A stretch of DNA of 64,000 nucleotides from Williamsia limnetica. GTDB lineage: Bacteria; Actinomycetota; Actinomycetes; Mycobacteriales; Mycobacteriaceae. A program made the position numbers and the translations under genes. The stretch is from NCBI RefSeq assembly GCF_003217475.1, contig NZ_QJSP01000008.1:124001-188000 (forward strand), given 5' to 3'. The notes beneath the pieces are model-generated. The model was not told the DNA's origin, made no database searches, and worked only from the letters and a program-made list of their open reading frames with translations. The first letter of the stretch is position 1. Each line of letters starts with the position of its first letter. Of the stretch, positions 41,308 to 51,399 are shown piece by piece.

Positions 41308-42585
41308 GTGCACGTGCGAAATCCCGAGGGCGATCCCGCGCAGGTGTCCCAGGAAGCCCTGGTCGAACGCGTGCTGCGGTCAACGGCATCGGTGCAGGCG
41401 GTGCGTCCGCTGTATCAACCCATCGTCGATCTGCGGACCGGGTCGATCGTCGGAGCCGAGGCGCTGGCCCGCTGGCCGCACGCGCCGGGGGTGGACCCAT
41501 CCCTCGTCATCGAACGGTCCCGGGCGCTCGGCCGCGTGTCCGAGGTGGACCGGGCCTGCCGGAACGCTGCACTCGACACCGTCACCGGCCTGGGCTACCT
41601 CGACGACGGGATGACGATCTTCGTCAACGTCGAACCCGACGCACTCATCGAGCGGCCACCGGAATCGGGGAACATCTTCGACACCTCGACCAAAGGTCTC
41701 CGGGTGGTGCTGGAGTTGACCGAGCGGGCTCTTCTCGGCGATCCGGCACAGTTGCTGAACGTTGTCGCCGACGCCCGCCGGCGGGGGCTGGGTATCGCAC
41801 TCGACGACGTCGGACGCAACGCCGATTCACTGACGCTGTTGTCATTGATCGCACCGGACGTGGTGAAACTCGACGGGGCGCTCATCGCCGGTCCCCCCGG
41901 CCACGAGCAACTGCACATCATCATGGCCGTGTCCGCCTACGCCGAAGCCACCGGCGCGGTGATCCTTGCCGAGGGCATCGAGACCGAAGCCCACCGGCAG
42001 CGTGCCGTCGACATCGGTGCGACCCTCGGGCAGGGATGGCTTCTTGGCAAGCCCGCCGATCTGCCGCCGACGCGGTGGCCACCGGTACCTGCGCCGCGCA
42101 GGGTGCATCTCACCGACAAGCCACTGCACATCCCTTCGAAGCCATCCGAGATGCTCGACGCCGATCCACCCCGCACCGCGACCCGCGCCGTCCTGGTTCG
42201 CTACTCGCGCTACTTCGAGGACCAGGCACTGGCCTCCGGTGAGCCGTTGACCATTCTCGCCAATTTTCAGCGAGCAGAGCATTTTTCCGCTGCCGACGCG
42301 CAGCGATACGGTGAGCTGGCCGCCTCGAACTCACTGGTCGCCGTGGTCGCCGTCGACATGCCGACCGAACCCGCACCCGCCGTCCGGGGCACAGCGATCC
42401 CCGGCGATCATCCGCTCGCCCGCGAATGGACGGTGATCGTCTTGGGCAGACACTTCTTCGCGGCATTGATCGCGTCCGATCCGGGACCCGCGGACAAGCC
42501 GGACCGCAAGTTCACGTATGCGATCACCCACGATCGCCTGACGGTGGTCGCGGCAGCCCGGGCGTTGTTGCAGCATCTGGGCTGA
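41308..42585 (+). CDS. EAL-domain c-di-GMP phosphodiesterase-like protein with C-terminal DICT-type domain
   Basis: 425 residues. The EAL domain spans about residues 30-250: LYQPIVDLRTGSIVGAEALA (EAL motif), FVNVEPDAL, LELTERALLG, IALDDVGRNADSLTLLSLIA (DDFG-type loop read as DDVG), VVKLDGAL, LAEGIETEAHRQRA and GQGWLLGKP. Most metal-binding and catalytic residues are kept, so c-di-GMP hydrolysis is plausible. The C-terminal 150 residues (RAVLVRYSRYFEDQALASGE onward) resemble the DICT sensory domain found with EAL/GGDEF proteins. It starts at a GTG without a strong ribosome site and stands alone between divergent and convergent neighbours. Confidence 0.82.
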   Translation: MHVRNPEGDPAQVSQEALVERVLRSTASVQAVRPLYQPIVDLRTGSIVGAEALARWPHAPGVDPSLVIERSRALGRVSEVDRACRNAALDTVTGLGYLDDGMTIFVNVEPDALIERPPESGNIFDTSTKGLRVVLELTERALLGDPAQLLNVVADARRRGLGIALDDVGRNADSLTLLSLIAPDVVKLDGALIAGPPGHEQLHIIMAVSAYAEATGAVILAEGIETEAHRQRAVDIGATLGQGWLLGKPADLPPTRWPPVPAPRRVHLTDKPLHIPSKPSEMLDADPPRTATRAVLVRYSRYFEDQALASGEPLTILANFQRAEHFSAADAQRYGELAASNSLVAVVAVDMPTEPAPAVRGTAIPGDHPLAREWTVIVLGRHFFAALIASDPGPADKPDRKFTYAITHDRLTVVAAARALLQHLG

Positions 42586-42596
42586 GCGTTGTGGCT

Positions 42597-42788
42597 TCAG
42601 TCCTCGATCAGCAACGCCGCAACGGGGCAACTGTCGACGGCAAGTCGTACCGCGTTCACCTCTGATTCAGGCGGGTTCTGGGCCAGCACCGACACCTCAC
42701 CGTCGTCGTCGACCTGGAACACCTCGGGTGCGATCGATTCGCAGATCCCGTGTCCCTCACAGACGTCCCGATCGGCGATCGCCCTCAT
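42597..42788 (-). CDS. P450-type ferredoxin (3Fe-4S class)
   Basis: 63 residues, typical for the small ferredoxins that serve actinobacterial P450s. The cluster residues are in DRDVCEGHGICESIAPEVFQ and DSCPVAALLIED; His occupies the position often filled by a fourth ligand, the usual pattern of 3Fe-4S P450 ferredoxins. It starts 10 bp after the P450 stop (42799) on the same strand, so the two are an electron-transfer pair. A ferredoxin reductase is not adjacent. Confidence 0.9.
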   Translation of the reverse strand: MRAIADRDVCEGHGICESIAPEVFQVDDDGEVSVLAQNPPESEVNAVRLAVDSCPVAALLIED

Positions 42789-42798
42789 CGGTTTGTCC

Positions 42799-44229
42799 TC
42801 ACTGCGCCGGCCGGTCCGTGGTCCGCCGGCGCAGGGTGATCGGAAGACCGTCTGCGGGCGTCGGCCCGGTGCCCCAGACGAGCGGCATCTCATAGTCGTC
42901 GGGAACGCTCCATTCGAAGCGCTGGAGAAGCTGATGCATGGTCGCTTTCACCGTCATGCCACCGAAGTACAGGCCGATGCATTTGTGCGCGCCTCCGCCG
43001 AACGGCGCCCATGCGAACCGATGAGACTTGTCCTCCGCCCGCTCCGGCGTGAAACGCTCGGGATCGAACACATCCGGGTCATGCCAGAAGTCGGCAATCC
43101 TCATGGTGGCGTAGGGGTTGATCGAGACCAGGGTTCCTTCAGGGACGAAGTGACCCATCACATCGGTGTCTTTCACCGTCTTCCGGAACAGCATGCCGAC
43201 CGGGGCGTTCATCCGCAGGGCTTCCTTGAATGCCAGGTCGAGACTCGGTAGCGAGTCGAGGTCGCCGTACTCGAGGGTCGGCTTGCCCAGGGCCAACGAC
43301 TCGGCCCGGAGCCTGTCCTGCCACTGCGGATTCAGTCCGAGGTAGTAGGTGAGCATCGACACCGCGAGCGTGCTCGTATCGTGTGCGGCCATCATCGCGA
43401 AGATCATGTGGTTGACGATGTCCTCGTCCGAGAACGTATGTCCCTCATCGCTTTCGCTGTGGCACAGCACGCTGAAGAGATCGTCGCCGTCCCCGGCGCG
43501 GCGCGCGGGCAGCTCAGCGCGGAAATACTCCTGCAGAACCCGTCGCCCTTTCAGCCCCTTCGACCACGTGCCACCGGGCATATTGGCTCGGACGATTGCC
43601 TGTCCACCTTTGACTGCGTCCTCGAATGCGTGTTCCAGCTTGGACCCCTCGGGGCCCAGTTGTGCGCCGACGAACACCTCCGTCGCGATCGCGAGCAACA
43701 TCTCCTTGCTGCGGGTGTAGACGGGGAAGCCGGCTTCCGGCTCCCAGGAATCCATGGTCTTGACGATCCGTGACGTCATCATGTCGAGATAGGCGACGAG
43801 CCGCGGCCTGGTGAAGGCCTGCTGCAGGATCCGGCGGTGATGCAGGTGCTCGTCGAAGTCCATCAGCATCACTCCGCGACGGAAGAACGGTCCGATCATC
43901 GGCTCCCAGCCCTCTTCACTCGAGAAGGCCTTGTCACGGTTGGACCAGACCTGCTGGAGGGCTTCGGGACCGACGAGGTTCACGATCTTCATCCCGAGGA
44001 CCCCCGACCAGGACACCGGGCCGAACTCTGCGTATCGGTCCCTCGCGACCCGGAGGGGGTCCGCGATACCCGCGAGGGTGTGTCCGATGCCCGGGGCACC
44101 GAAGTCACCCATCACCGGCTTGAGATCGGAACCGGCCGGTGGTTGCGCCAGCGCGTGTGGCGAACTCGGATACTTCTCCACGACTGCTGCGGCTGCTGCC
44201 TGCAACTTCATCTTCGTTTCCGTCTGCAC
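42799..44229 (-). CDS. cytochrome P450
   Basis: 476 residues, long for a bacterial P450 and with a CYP102/CYP110-like layout. ExxR is in LAFKEALRMNAPVGMLFRKT near residue 315, the heme loop is FAWAPFGGGAHKCIGLYFGG near 400, and the I-helix AMMAAHDTSTLAVSMLTYYL (A-H-D-T-S) retains the acid-Thr pair. Oxidation of a lipophilic substrate is expected, with electrons from the adjacent ferredoxin. It diverges from the acyl-CoA dehydrogenase at 44405 across a 175-bp region. Confidence 0.92.
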   Translation of the reverse strand: MQTETKMKLQAAAAAVVEKYPSSPHALAQPPAGSDLKPVMGDFGAPGIGHTLAGIADPLRVARDRYAEFGPVSWSGVLGMKIVNLVGPEALQQVWSNRDKAFSSEEGWEPMIGPFFRRGVMLMDFDEHLHHRRILQQAFTRPRLVAYLDMMTSRIVKTMDSWEPEAGFPVYTRSKEMLLAIATEVFVGAQLGPEGSKLEHAFEDAVKGGQAIVRANMPGGTWSKGLKGRRVLQEYFRAELPARRAGDGDDLFSVLCHSESDEGHTFSDEDIVNHMIFAMMAAHDTSTLAVSMLTYYLGLNPQWQDRLRAESLALGKPTLEYGDLDSLPSLDLAFKEALRMNAPVGMLFRKTVKDTDVMGHFVPEGTLVSINPYATMRIADFWHDPDVFDPERFTPERAEDKSHRFAWAPFGGGAHKCIGLYFGGMTVKATMHQLLQRFEWSVPDDYEMPLVWGTGPTPADGLPITLRRRTTDRPAQ

Positions 44230-44404
44230 TGCGTGACCATCCCCATCGTTCCGGGCCGACCAATCGAGCGGCCAATCAGGACTCTACCCACAATGGAACA
44301 AACTCCGCATTTCATTCCAATTCCCGAGTCTACCTGTAAAGTGAATCCGATATCAGCTTTTTGGCCGGACCGCGGCCGAAACGCCAAACCACGGGAGAGC
44401 TTCG

Positions 44405-45553
44405 ATGAAGAGACTTGTTTTCGAGACCGAGCACGAACAGCTCCGCTCCACGGCGCGAGACTTCATCGAACGTGAGATCAAGCCCTACGCCGAGGCCTGG
44501 GAACGTGACGGACAGGTCGATCGCGAGGTGTACAAGAAGGGCGGCGATGTCGGGCTCATCGGCTTCAACATCCCGGAGGAATACGGCGGCGGAGGAGTCG
44601 ACGATTTCCGTTTCAACGCGGTCATCGTCGAAGAACTGACCAAGTTCGGTTCCGCCTCACCGTCTTTCAGTCTCCAAAACGACATCGTGGCCCCGTACCT
44701 CGTGTCGCTGGGCACCGAGGAGCAGAAGCAGCGGTGGCTCCCGGGGTTCGCCTCCGGGGACATCATCGGCGCGATCGCGATGAGCGAACCCGGCGCGGGC
44801 AGTGATCTGTCGGGCATCAAGACGTCGGCCAAGCGCGATGGCGACGACTGGGTGCTGAACGGATCCAAGACCTTCATCTCCGCCGGCATCAACTCCGACC
44901 TCGTCATCGTGGTCTGCCGCACCGACCCCGACCCGGCCGCCAAACACAAGGCGTTCTCGTTGCTGGTCGTCGAACGTGACATGCCCGGCTTCGAACGCGG
45001 CCGCAAACTCGACAAGATGGGACAAAAGGCCCAGGACACCGCCGAGTTGCACTTCACCGACGTCCGCGTCCCTGCAGCAAATCTCCTGGGTACCGAGAAC
45101 CGTGGCTTCTACCATCTGATGCAGAACTTGCCGTCCGAGCGCCTGTCGATCGCCATCGGCGCCATCGCCGGGGCCCGCGCCATCTACCAGGAAACTCTAC
45201 AGTACGCAAAGGACCGCCAGGCATTCGGTCAGCCCATCGGCTCGTTCCAGGCCAACCGGTTCACCATCGCCGAGATGTCCACCGAACTCGACATAGCCGA
45301 GCAGTTCGTCGACAGGTGCCTGGCAGGAGTGGTCGCCGGTGAGCTGACCGCAGTCGATGCGGCCAAAGCCAAGTGGTGGTGCACCGAACTGGGCAAGAAA
45401 GTCATCGACAACTGCTTGCAGCTGCACGGCGGGTACGGCTACATGAACGAATACGCGGTGGCCAAAGCCTATGTGGACGTGCGGATCCAGACCATCTTCG
45501 GAGGCACCACCGAGATCATGAAGGACCTCATCGGGCGGGACCTCGGCTTCTGA
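44405..45553 (+). CDS. acyl-CoA dehydrogenase
   Basis: 382 residues, a complete ACAD: EHEQLRSTARDFIEREIKPY at the start, AIAMSEPGAGSDLSGIKTSA in the flavin domain, YAKDRQAFGQPIGSFQANRF and, at the end, IQTIFGGTTEIMKDLIGRDL. Unlike the FadEs of the first 18 kb it stands alone without a reduced partner, so it is probably a conventional homotetramer for a simpler acyl-CoA. A CACGGGAGAGC context precedes the ATG. The F420-type gene follows after 55 bp. Confidence 0.92.
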   Translation: MKRLVFETEHEQLRSTARDFIEREIKPYAEAWERDGQVDREVYKKGGDVGLIGFNIPEEYGGGGVDDFRFNAVIVEELTKFGSASPSFSLQNDIVAPYLVSLGTEEQKQRWLPGFASGDIIGAIAMSEPGAGSDLSGIKTSAKRDGDDWVLNGSKTFISAGINSDLVIVVCRTDPDPAAKHKAFSLLVVERDMPGFERGRKLDKMGQKAQDTAELHFTDVRVPAANLLGTENRGFYHLMQNLPSERLSIAIGAIAGARAIYQETLQYAKDRQAFGQPIGSFQANRFTIAEMSTELDIAEQFVDRCLAGVVAGELTAVDAAKAKWWCTELGKKVIDNCLQLHGGYGYMNEYAVAKAYVDVRIQTIFGGTTEIMKDLIGRDLGF

Positions 45554-45608
45554 CGTGCGATAGCATTCGACGTTCCGCCAGACACCTGCATAGACTAACG
45601 TCTACTTT

Positions 45609-46475
45609 GTGAAGTTCTACATCAGCACGGCGTTTCTGCCCACCGCGGAGATCATCGAGATCGCACGAGCGGCAGACGAACTCGGGTATCACGGGCCGGG
45701 GATACCCGATCATGTCGTCGATTTCGAGGAGATGTCGACGCCCTACCCGTACACCAGCGACGGCAACCGCCGTTGGGACCGGTTCACGGATTGGCCCGAT
45801 CCGTGGGTTCTGATCGGCAGCCTCGCCCAGTGCACCAGCCGGCTGAGATTCGTGAACACGGTGTACGTTGCCGCACTGCGCGATCCGTTCACCGCGGCCA
45901 AGGCCATCGGAACGGCGTCGGTACTCAGCGGTGGTCGAGTGGAACTCGGCCTCGGGGTGGGCTGGAGCAGAGATGAGTTCGAGCTGATGGGCGCGCAGTT
46001 CGAGGGGCGCGGTCGGCGGACCGACGAGATCGTCGAACTGATGAAGTCGCTGTGGACCCCCGGATGGACCGAGTTCGACGGCGACAGCTACACCGTGCCC
46101 CGCGTCGAGATGTCCCCCACTCCGCCACGGATCCCGATCCTGATCGGCGGGCTCTCCGAACGCGCTCTGCGTCGAGCCGCCCACCATGATGGCTGGATCG
46201 GCGACCTGATGACCACGGATGAGGCAATCACGACCACCACCCGCCTTCGCGATCTGCGTGAAGAATGCGGACGGACCGGCACAGACTTCTCCATCGTTGC
46301 GCCCCTCACCGATGCTTTCACCGCCGACCACTACCGACATGCCGAAGACGCCGGAGTCACCCACATCCTGACGATGCCCTGGCTCCTCTATAGCGGGGGC
46401 GATGTCTCCACGGAACAAAAGATCCTCGACCTCAAGCGATTTCGCGACGAGGTGCTCGTCCAGTGGCCCCGATGA
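45609..46475 (+). CDS. LLM-class, probably F420-dependent oxidoreductase
   Basis: 288 residues from a GTG. The bacterial luciferase-like barrel is shown by TAFLPTAEIIEIARAADELG, IPDHVVDFEE, FVNTVYVAALRDPFTAAKAI and the flavin segment GGRVELGLGVGWSRDEFELM. The single-chain size and N-terminus suit the F420-dependent branch (Rv-type LLM oxidoreductases) rather than the NtaA branch seen at 32517. A small palindrome TAGACTAACGTCTA overlaps the promoter region just upstream. It converges on the second DUF222 gene, 1 bp apart. Substrate unknown. Confidence 0.85.
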   Translation: MKFYISTAFLPTAEIIEIARAADELGYHGPGIPDHVVDFEEMSTPYPYTSDGNRRWDRFTDWPDPWVLIGSLAQCTSRLRFVNTVYVAALRDPFTAAKAIGTASVLSGGRVELGLGVGWSRDEFELMGAQFEGRGRRTDEIVELMKSLWTPGWTEFDGDSYTVPRVEMSPTPPRIPILIGGLSERALRRAAHHDGWIGDLMTTDEAITTTTRLRDLREECGRTGTDFSIVAPLTDAFTADHYRHAEDAGVTHILTMPWLLYSGGDVSTEQKILDLKRFRDEVLVQWPR

Positions 46476-46476
46476 G

Positions 46477-48639
46477 CTAGAACGGCGGTGGCGGACCGTC
46501 GAGATCGGTTGACGACTCAGTAGGAGGTGGCGCCTGCGGAGGCGTTTCGAGGAGTCGGCGGTTGCGGTTCCGTTCTGCTCGGCGGCGGGCATACTTCTCC
46601 GCCAGTCGGGTTCGGCGGCGCGATGGCATGTCAGGTGGCGCTCCGCGTGGAGGTCCAGGTTCGCGCCAGGTCATGTCCAGCAACGCAGGAAAGAGGTCTT
46701 CTCCAGACCACGCCGGTCCGCGGAATGGAACTCCTTCGGGACTGATGAAAACGATGCGGGTACGTCCCTCCGCGTCGGTTTCCTGCAGGTCGACCCAGTT
46801 TCCGAATGTCTTGAGCAGATGATGAAACTTGCACAGGCATTTGGTGTCTTCGGCGCAGGTTTGCCCCCCGGCGTCGGGGTTGTCGTGGTCGTATTCGTCG
46901 GTGTGGTCGGCTTCTGACTTCCAGGCAGGCCTTCGGCAGCCGGGGAAGGTGCAGTAGGCATCACGGATCCGGACAAACCTGTTGAGGGCAGCGGACAGCC
47001 GGTAGGCGTCGCCCGGTTGCGACTTCGGGAGTGCTGTCTCGGTTTTCTGTTTGCGTCGCCGGCGACGTTCGGCCCGGTTCGGGCGCTCACATGCGGTTTC
47101 TGATTCTGGCGCGGAAGGCTTCGGCTCCGGTGTGTTCGGTTGTGAATCCTCACCCGTGGGTTCTGTCGATTCGGTTCTCGGATGCTCGGTGTGTGCGTCG
47201 ACGGGACCCTCGGAGAGTCCCACCTTTGAAGCCGGCGCCTGCGAAGCGGCAGTATTACTGGCCTTGGCCGTGTCGGTGTGCCCAGACTCCGCTGCTTCGG
47301 AACTGTTGTCGGGCGGCACATCCTCCGGAGCATGGCCACCGTCCGCAGGATGGGTCGAGTCGGCCTCTTTCTCGGGCTGCGGAAGATGGTCGTTGTCCAC
47401 ACGATTGTGGTCGTGGTCGGCGTGGCCCTCGTCATCAATCGAATCGTCAAAGTCAGCTGACGAAGATTCCTCTGCCCGAGCGCCATTTTCGTCTGCGTGG
47501 ACGTCTGATTCTTTCATTGGTGGACGTTTCGCGTCTTCTTTCGCTTTGACCAGGCGCTTGATCTCGTCGAGCAGCTCCTCGGGGCTCAGTTCCTTCGCCG
47601 CAGGGGTATGCAGGTCATCTGCGGCAGAGTCGGGCACCGATGACGGCTGATCTAGGACATCCCTCGCCAGTTCACCACCGAGCGGAGCAAGTCGGGCGTT
47701 GGGTCTGCGGGCGATCTCGCGGGCGTGGTCACCTGAGATCACCCCATGACCGTCCATCAGTGCGGCGTTGTTCGCTCGCCCTTCGACGGTCGCTTGATCC
47801 ATCACGACGTGAACCACGAACTGTGTGCCGCCATCGCTGTCGCCGTCACTGTCGTGCGGACGCGCGAACTCACAACCTTCGGAATCTCCGCACTGGCAAA
47901 GGAAGTCGACGTCCATGGTGGCGCAGAACATCGCATCCGACAGACGCTGTGGCGTCGTGCGGGGAGCGTTCCCGCAGACCTGAGTAGCCAACTGCTGCAC
48001 CCGCTTCTCCAAGAGCAGGGCGTTCTCGGCGGTCATCGACGCCACCACATCAGCCATCCCGTCGGTGGTCGCGTACCGCTTGAAGTTCCGGCCGTCCTTG
48101 GCCCGGGCCCGGCGTTCCCGAACCCCCTCAGGGTCATGGCGGAACACGACCTGATCGACCATGTTGCGCAGCCGATCTGACGACCAGGCACCGTCGCGCC
48201 ACAACATCTCGGCAATTTCCCCATCCACCGACGCCGACCACGGCATGCCGTCGACCAGTTCAGTGCGCGAGACGATATCGCCGACGTGATGGGGTGCAAC
48301 CCGGCCTGCTCGCAGTGCCTCGTTCACCTGCGGCAGTCGGTCGCGCAAGGCCAGGCCCCGGCGGATCACGTTGTCGGCCCATCCCGGCGTCACCCCGAGC
48401 GCTGCTCCTACCCGCGCCGAGCAATGTGCCCATCCGTCGAGTTGGCGCACGTCAACCTCGGCGGTGGGCTGGGCCAACTGCCGATGGATCTCAGCAGCGG
48501 TCGCATATTCCGACCAGGCGGCAAGGCCTTTCACGTGAGCGAGTTGCTGCATAGACGTGGTGAGTTCGCGCGGGCGCAGCAGATGTGGAGTCGACACCCC
48601 CAGACCCCGGAACGCTGCTTCCATCCGCTCTTCGAACAT
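46477..48639 (-). CDS. DUF222 / HNH endonuclease domain protein (13E12 type) with long disordered linker
   Basis: About 720 residues from the ATG at 48639; the open frame runs to a TTG at 48750, but no earlier start has a ribosome site. CATAGT lies 7 nt upstream of 48639, fitting a leaderless transcript. DUF222 fills the first 350 residues (LRPRELTTSMQQLAHVKGLA). A highly acidic, His/Asp-rich linker of about 170 residues follows (for example DEGHADHDHNRVDNDHLPQ), then the HNH domain YCTFPGCRRPAWKSEADHTD with CLCKFHHLLKTFGNW and a basic C-terminus. Nuclease function is presumed from the motif. A partial SOS box covers the start (48632-48647). Confidence 0.83.
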   Translation of the reverse strand: MFEERMEAAFRGLGVSTPHLLRPRELTTSMQQLAHVKGLAAWSEYATAAEIHRQLAQPTAEVDVRQLDGWAHCSARVGAALGVTPGWADNVIRRGLALRDRLPQVNEALRAGRVAPHHVGDIVSRTELVDGMPWSASVDGEIAEMLWRDGAWSSDRLRNMVDQVVFRHDPEGVRERRARAKDGRNFKRYATTDGMADVVASMTAENALLLEKRVQQLATQVCGNAPRTTPQRLSDAMFCATMDVDFLCQCGDSEGCEFARPHDSDGDSDGGTQFVVHVVMDQATVEGRANNAALMDGHGVISGDHAREIARRPNARLAPLGGELARDVLDQPSSVPDSAADDLHTPAAKELSPEELLDEIKRLVKAKEDAKRPPMKESDVHADENGARAEESSSADFDDSIDDEGHADHDHNRVDNDHLPQPEKEADSTHPADGGHAPEDVPPDNSSEAAESGHTDTAKASNTAASQAPASKVGLSEGPVDAHTEHPRTESTEPTGEDSQPNTPEPKPSAPESETACERPNRAERRRRRKQKTETALPKSQPGDAYRLSAALNRFVRIRDAYCTFPGCRRPAWKSEADHTDEYDHDNPDAGGQTCAEDTKCLCKFHHLLKTFGNWVDLQETDAEGRTRIVFISPEGVPFRGPAWSGEDLFPALLDMTWREPGPPRGAPPDMPSRRRTRLAEKYARRRAERNRNRRLLETPPQAPPPTESSTDLDGPPPPF

Positions 48640-48647
48640 GTTGTCGA
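48632..48647 (-). promoter_or_regulatory. partial SOS-box-like site at the start of the second DUF222 gene
   Basis: The plus strand reads TCGAACATGTTGTCGA; against TCGAAC-N4-GTTCGA one half is perfect and the other has two mismatches. It begins directly after the proposed CATAGT -10 (48652-48647 on the minus strand) and includes the ATG at 48639. Weaker than the site before the first DUF222 gene. Confidence 0.35.
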
Positions 48648-48989
48648 CTATGCCATGAGCGTCTGACAATTGGCCGCATGGCCCGAACATTGCTGCAAAT
48701 ACACCTGTTTCAGTCAAACGATCCATTTGCACAGGAACGCTATCTGTCAATCTGTCCGAGACGGCGCCGGCGATTGCCGACCAAGGTCAGGCGTTCAGCG
48801 GTCCGGTAGACCGTGTATTGCGAACAGAGAATTCGTCGGCATTGATTGCTCGTAGACGTGACAGCGGCGGGTGATTCTGTAGTAGGTAAATCTTTTTGCG
48901 CCAACGCTTTTGCGGGCAGCGACGATCCTGATCGCGTTGCACAACGCCAGAGCGGTGGGTGAGCGGAGTCTGGCGTAAAATCACGCTCC

Positions 48990-50147
48990 ATGGCGCACTC
49001 ACCACAGCAGCCCGAACCGTTCACGTCGAAGACAACCACCGCCGAACTCGAGGATCTGCGGACACGTCTGCGCAGGACCAGGTGGCCAGATGCTCCCGAG
49101 GATTGTGGATGGGCGCTCGGCACCGATGTCGACTACCTCCGAGAACTGATCGACTACTGGGTCGAGGAATTCGACTGGCCTGCTCAGGAAGCTGCGTTGA
49201 ACGCGCTTCCCCGCTTCCGGGTCCCGATCGGCGGACTCGGGATCCACTTCGTCCATGCGCGGGCGAAATCCGACACCCCCGCACTACCGGTCATCCTCAA
49301 CCACGGCTGGCCGGATTCCTTCTGGCGGTACTCGAAAGTTGTTCCCCTTCTGACCGACCCGGGTGCGTATGGCGCGGATCCAGCCGATGCCTTTGACGTC
49401 ATCGTCCCCGACGTCCCGGGCTTTGGATACTCCGATCGACCGGCCGGTGACCCCCTGGACTCCATCGCCGTCGCGGGACTGTGGGCCGAGCTCATGCGTG
49501 TCCTGGGCTACGAACGGTTCGGCGCCGCGGGTGGCGACATCGGCAGCCATGTGAGTCGCTATCTCGCGCTGAACAATCCCGATCGGGTCGTCGCGGTACA
49601 CCGAACCGACGCAGGACTCCCGTTATACCCCGGTGCACCAACCGATCTCAGTGAGTCCGAGCAGACCTGGGTCGCCGGCGCCGTCGCCTGGGGACAGACA
49701 GAGGGCGCGTACGCCGCTATGCACCGCACCAAACCGCAGACCGTCGCCACCGGGCTCAACGACTCACCGGCTGGGCTCGCCGCGTGGATAGTCGAAAAAT
49801 TGCGATCGTGGAGTGATTGCGACGGCGATGTCGAACGCGCGTTCACAAAAGATGAAATGCTCACGAACATCACGATGTACTGGCTCACCCAGACCATCGG
49901 CTCATCGATGCGGATGTACCGGGCCAACAGTGCGATCCCGTCCGAGCAGTACGCCCGCCGGGTGGAAGTGCCCTCGGGATTTTCGCTGTTCGCCGGAGAT
50001 GTCGTACTGCCACCACGGGCCTGGCTCCAGCGCACCGCGAACGTCGTGCGGGTTACCGAACCGACACGCGGCGGGCACTTCGCGCCCTTCGAAGAACCCG
50101 AGTTGTACGCACAGGAACTACGAGACTTCTTTCGTCCGTACCGCTGA
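48990..50147 (+). CDS. epoxide hydrolase (EHN-type alpha/beta hydrolase)
   Basis: 385 residues. The N-terminal epoxide hydrolase domain ([20 protein letters not shown] to about residue 110) precedes the alpha/beta hydrolase core. The oxyanion motif is [20 protein letters not shown] near 100, and the nucleophile Asp lies in [20 protein letters not shown] near 175. The C-terminal [10 protein letters not shown]-like element reads [20 protein letters not shown] and holds the catalytic His. It would open an epoxide to a diol. It lies 40 bp upstream of the SCP2-type thiolase, probably in one operon. Confidence 0.9.
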   Translation: MAHSPQQPEPFTSKTTTAELEDLRTRLRRTRWPDAPEDCGWALGTDVDYLRELIDYWVEEFDWPAQEAALNALPRFRVPIGGLGIHFVHARAKSDTPALPVILNHGWPDSFWRYSKVVPLLTDPGAYGADPADAFDVIVPDVPGFGYSDRPAGDPLDSIAVAGLWAELMRVLGYERFGAAGGDIGSHVSRYLALNNPDRVVAVHRTDAGLPLYPGAPTDLSESEQTWVAGAVAWGQTEGAYAAMHRTKPQTVATGLNDSPAGLAAWIVEKLRSWSDCDGDVERAFTKDEMLTNITMYWLTQTIGSSMRMYRANSAIPSEQYARRVEVPSGFSLFAGDVVLPPRAWLQRTANVVRVTEPTRGGHFAPFEEPELYAQELRDFFRPYR

Positions 50148-50187
50148 ACTCCGCATACCGACGAGAGGTGTGTGGGACGCTGACACG

Positions 50188-51390
50188 ATGAGCGGAAATC
50201 GTGTCTTTGTGATCGGTGTCGGGATGACCAAGTTCGAGAAGCCTGGTCGCAAAGAGGGCTGGGACTACCCGGCCATGGCCAAAGAGTCCGGTACCCGGGC
50301 ACTCGAGGACGCGGGCATCACCTTCGACCAGATCGAAGAAGCGCACGTCGGCTACGTCTACGGCGATTCGACCTGCGGCCAACGTGCCGTCTACGAGCTG
50401 GGCATGACGGGCATCCCGATCACGAATGTCAACAACAACTGTTCCACCGGCTCCACGGCCCTGTATCTCGCGGCTCGCTCGATCCGCGGCGGTTTGGCAG
50501 ATTGCGTGCTGGCACTGGGATTCGAGAAGATGCAGCCAGGATCGCTGGCTGGTGGGGCGCAAGACCGTGAGCAGCCGCTGATGCGCCATATCGCTGCCGA
50601 ATCGGAGTTGTTCGAGTTCGCATTCCCGGCCGCGCCATGGATGTTCGGTGCCGCCGGCCTCGAACACATGCAGCGGTACGGCACCACCGCAGAACATTTC
50701 GCCAAGATCGGCGAGAAGAACCACCGCCACTCGATCAACAATCCGTACGCCCAGTTCCAGGACGAGTACTCGCTCGACGAGATCAAGGCCGCGAAGATGA
50801 TCTACGAGCCGATCGAGTTGACCCGGCTCCAGTGCTCACCGACCTCCGACGGTTCCGGCGCGGTGGTCCTGGCGAGCGAACGTTTCGTCGACGAACACGA
50901 TCTGGCCGCGCATGCCGTCGAGATCGTCGGGCAGGCGATGGTCACCGACCTCGAGACCACCTTCACCGACAAGAGTGCGATCACCATCGTCGGCGCCGAC
51001 ATGACCCGCCATGCTGCCCGAAAGGTGTACGAGCAGGCGGAGATCGAGCCCGCCGACGTGGACGTCATCGAACTGCACGACTGCTTCTCCGTGAACGAGT
51101 TGCTCACGTATGAGGCGCTGGGGTTGTGTGGCGAGGGCGACGGCGGGAAGCTGATCGATGGCGCCGAGACAACCTACGGCGGCACCTGGGTCGTGAATCC
51201 ATCCGGCGGACTCATCTCGAAAGGCCACCCACTCGGCGCCACGGGACTGGCTCAGGCGAGCGAGCTCACCTGGCAACTCCGGGGTACCGCGGACAAACGA
51301 CAGGTCGAGGGCGCAAAGATCGCTCTGCAACACAACATCGGGCTCGGTGGCGCGGTGGTGGTGACCGCCTACCGTCCGGCGGACCGCTGA
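50188..51390 (+). CDS. SCP2-type thiolase / lipid-transfer protein (Ltp-like)
   Basis: 400 residues from the ATG at 50188. It is a sterol-carrier-protein-X thiolase: the nucleophilic Cys is in [20 protein letters not shown] near residue 85, the His-containing [20 protein letters not shown] near 300 and [20 protein letters not shown] near 345. No SCP2 lipid-binding domain is fused. Family members cleave branched or sterol-derived 3-ketoacyl-CoAs, or act as retro-aldolases with a partner. Upstream sequence in the same frame belongs to the antisense of nothing and lacks thiolase residues, so this start is preferred. It converges on the reductase gene at 51400. Confidence 0.9.
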   Translation: MSGNRVFVIGVGMTKFEKPGRKEGWDYPAMAKESGTRALEDAGITFDQIEEAHVGYVYGDSTCGQRAVYELGMTGIPITNVNNNCSTGSTALYLAARSIRGGLADCVLALGFEKMQPGSLAGGAQDREQPLMRHIAAESELFEFAFPAAPWMFGAAGLEHMQRYGTTAEHFAKIGEKNHRHSINNPYAQFQDEYSLDEIKAAKMIYEPIELTRLQCSPTSDGSGAVVLASERFVDEHDLAAHAVEIVGQAMVTDLETTFTDKSAITIVGADMTRHAARKVYEQAEIEPADVDVIELHDCFSVNELLTYEALGLCGEGDGGKLIDGAETTYGGTWVVNPSGGLISKGHPLGATGLAQASELTWQLRGTADKRQVEGAKIALQHNIGLGGAVVVTAYRPADR

Positions 51391-51399
51391 CCTGCCCGG

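Noticed and set aside
44230-44404. TGGAA...TTCCA inverted repeat between the P450 and acyl-CoA dehydrogenase genes
   Set aside because: Only 5-bp arms separated by 16 bp; too weak to call an operator, and the island motif is absent.
48821-48836. CGAAC...ATTCG near 48825 as an SOS box of the second DUF222 gene
   Set aside because: The half-sites are 5 bp apart instead of 4 and the right half is degraded; the site at 48632 fits better.
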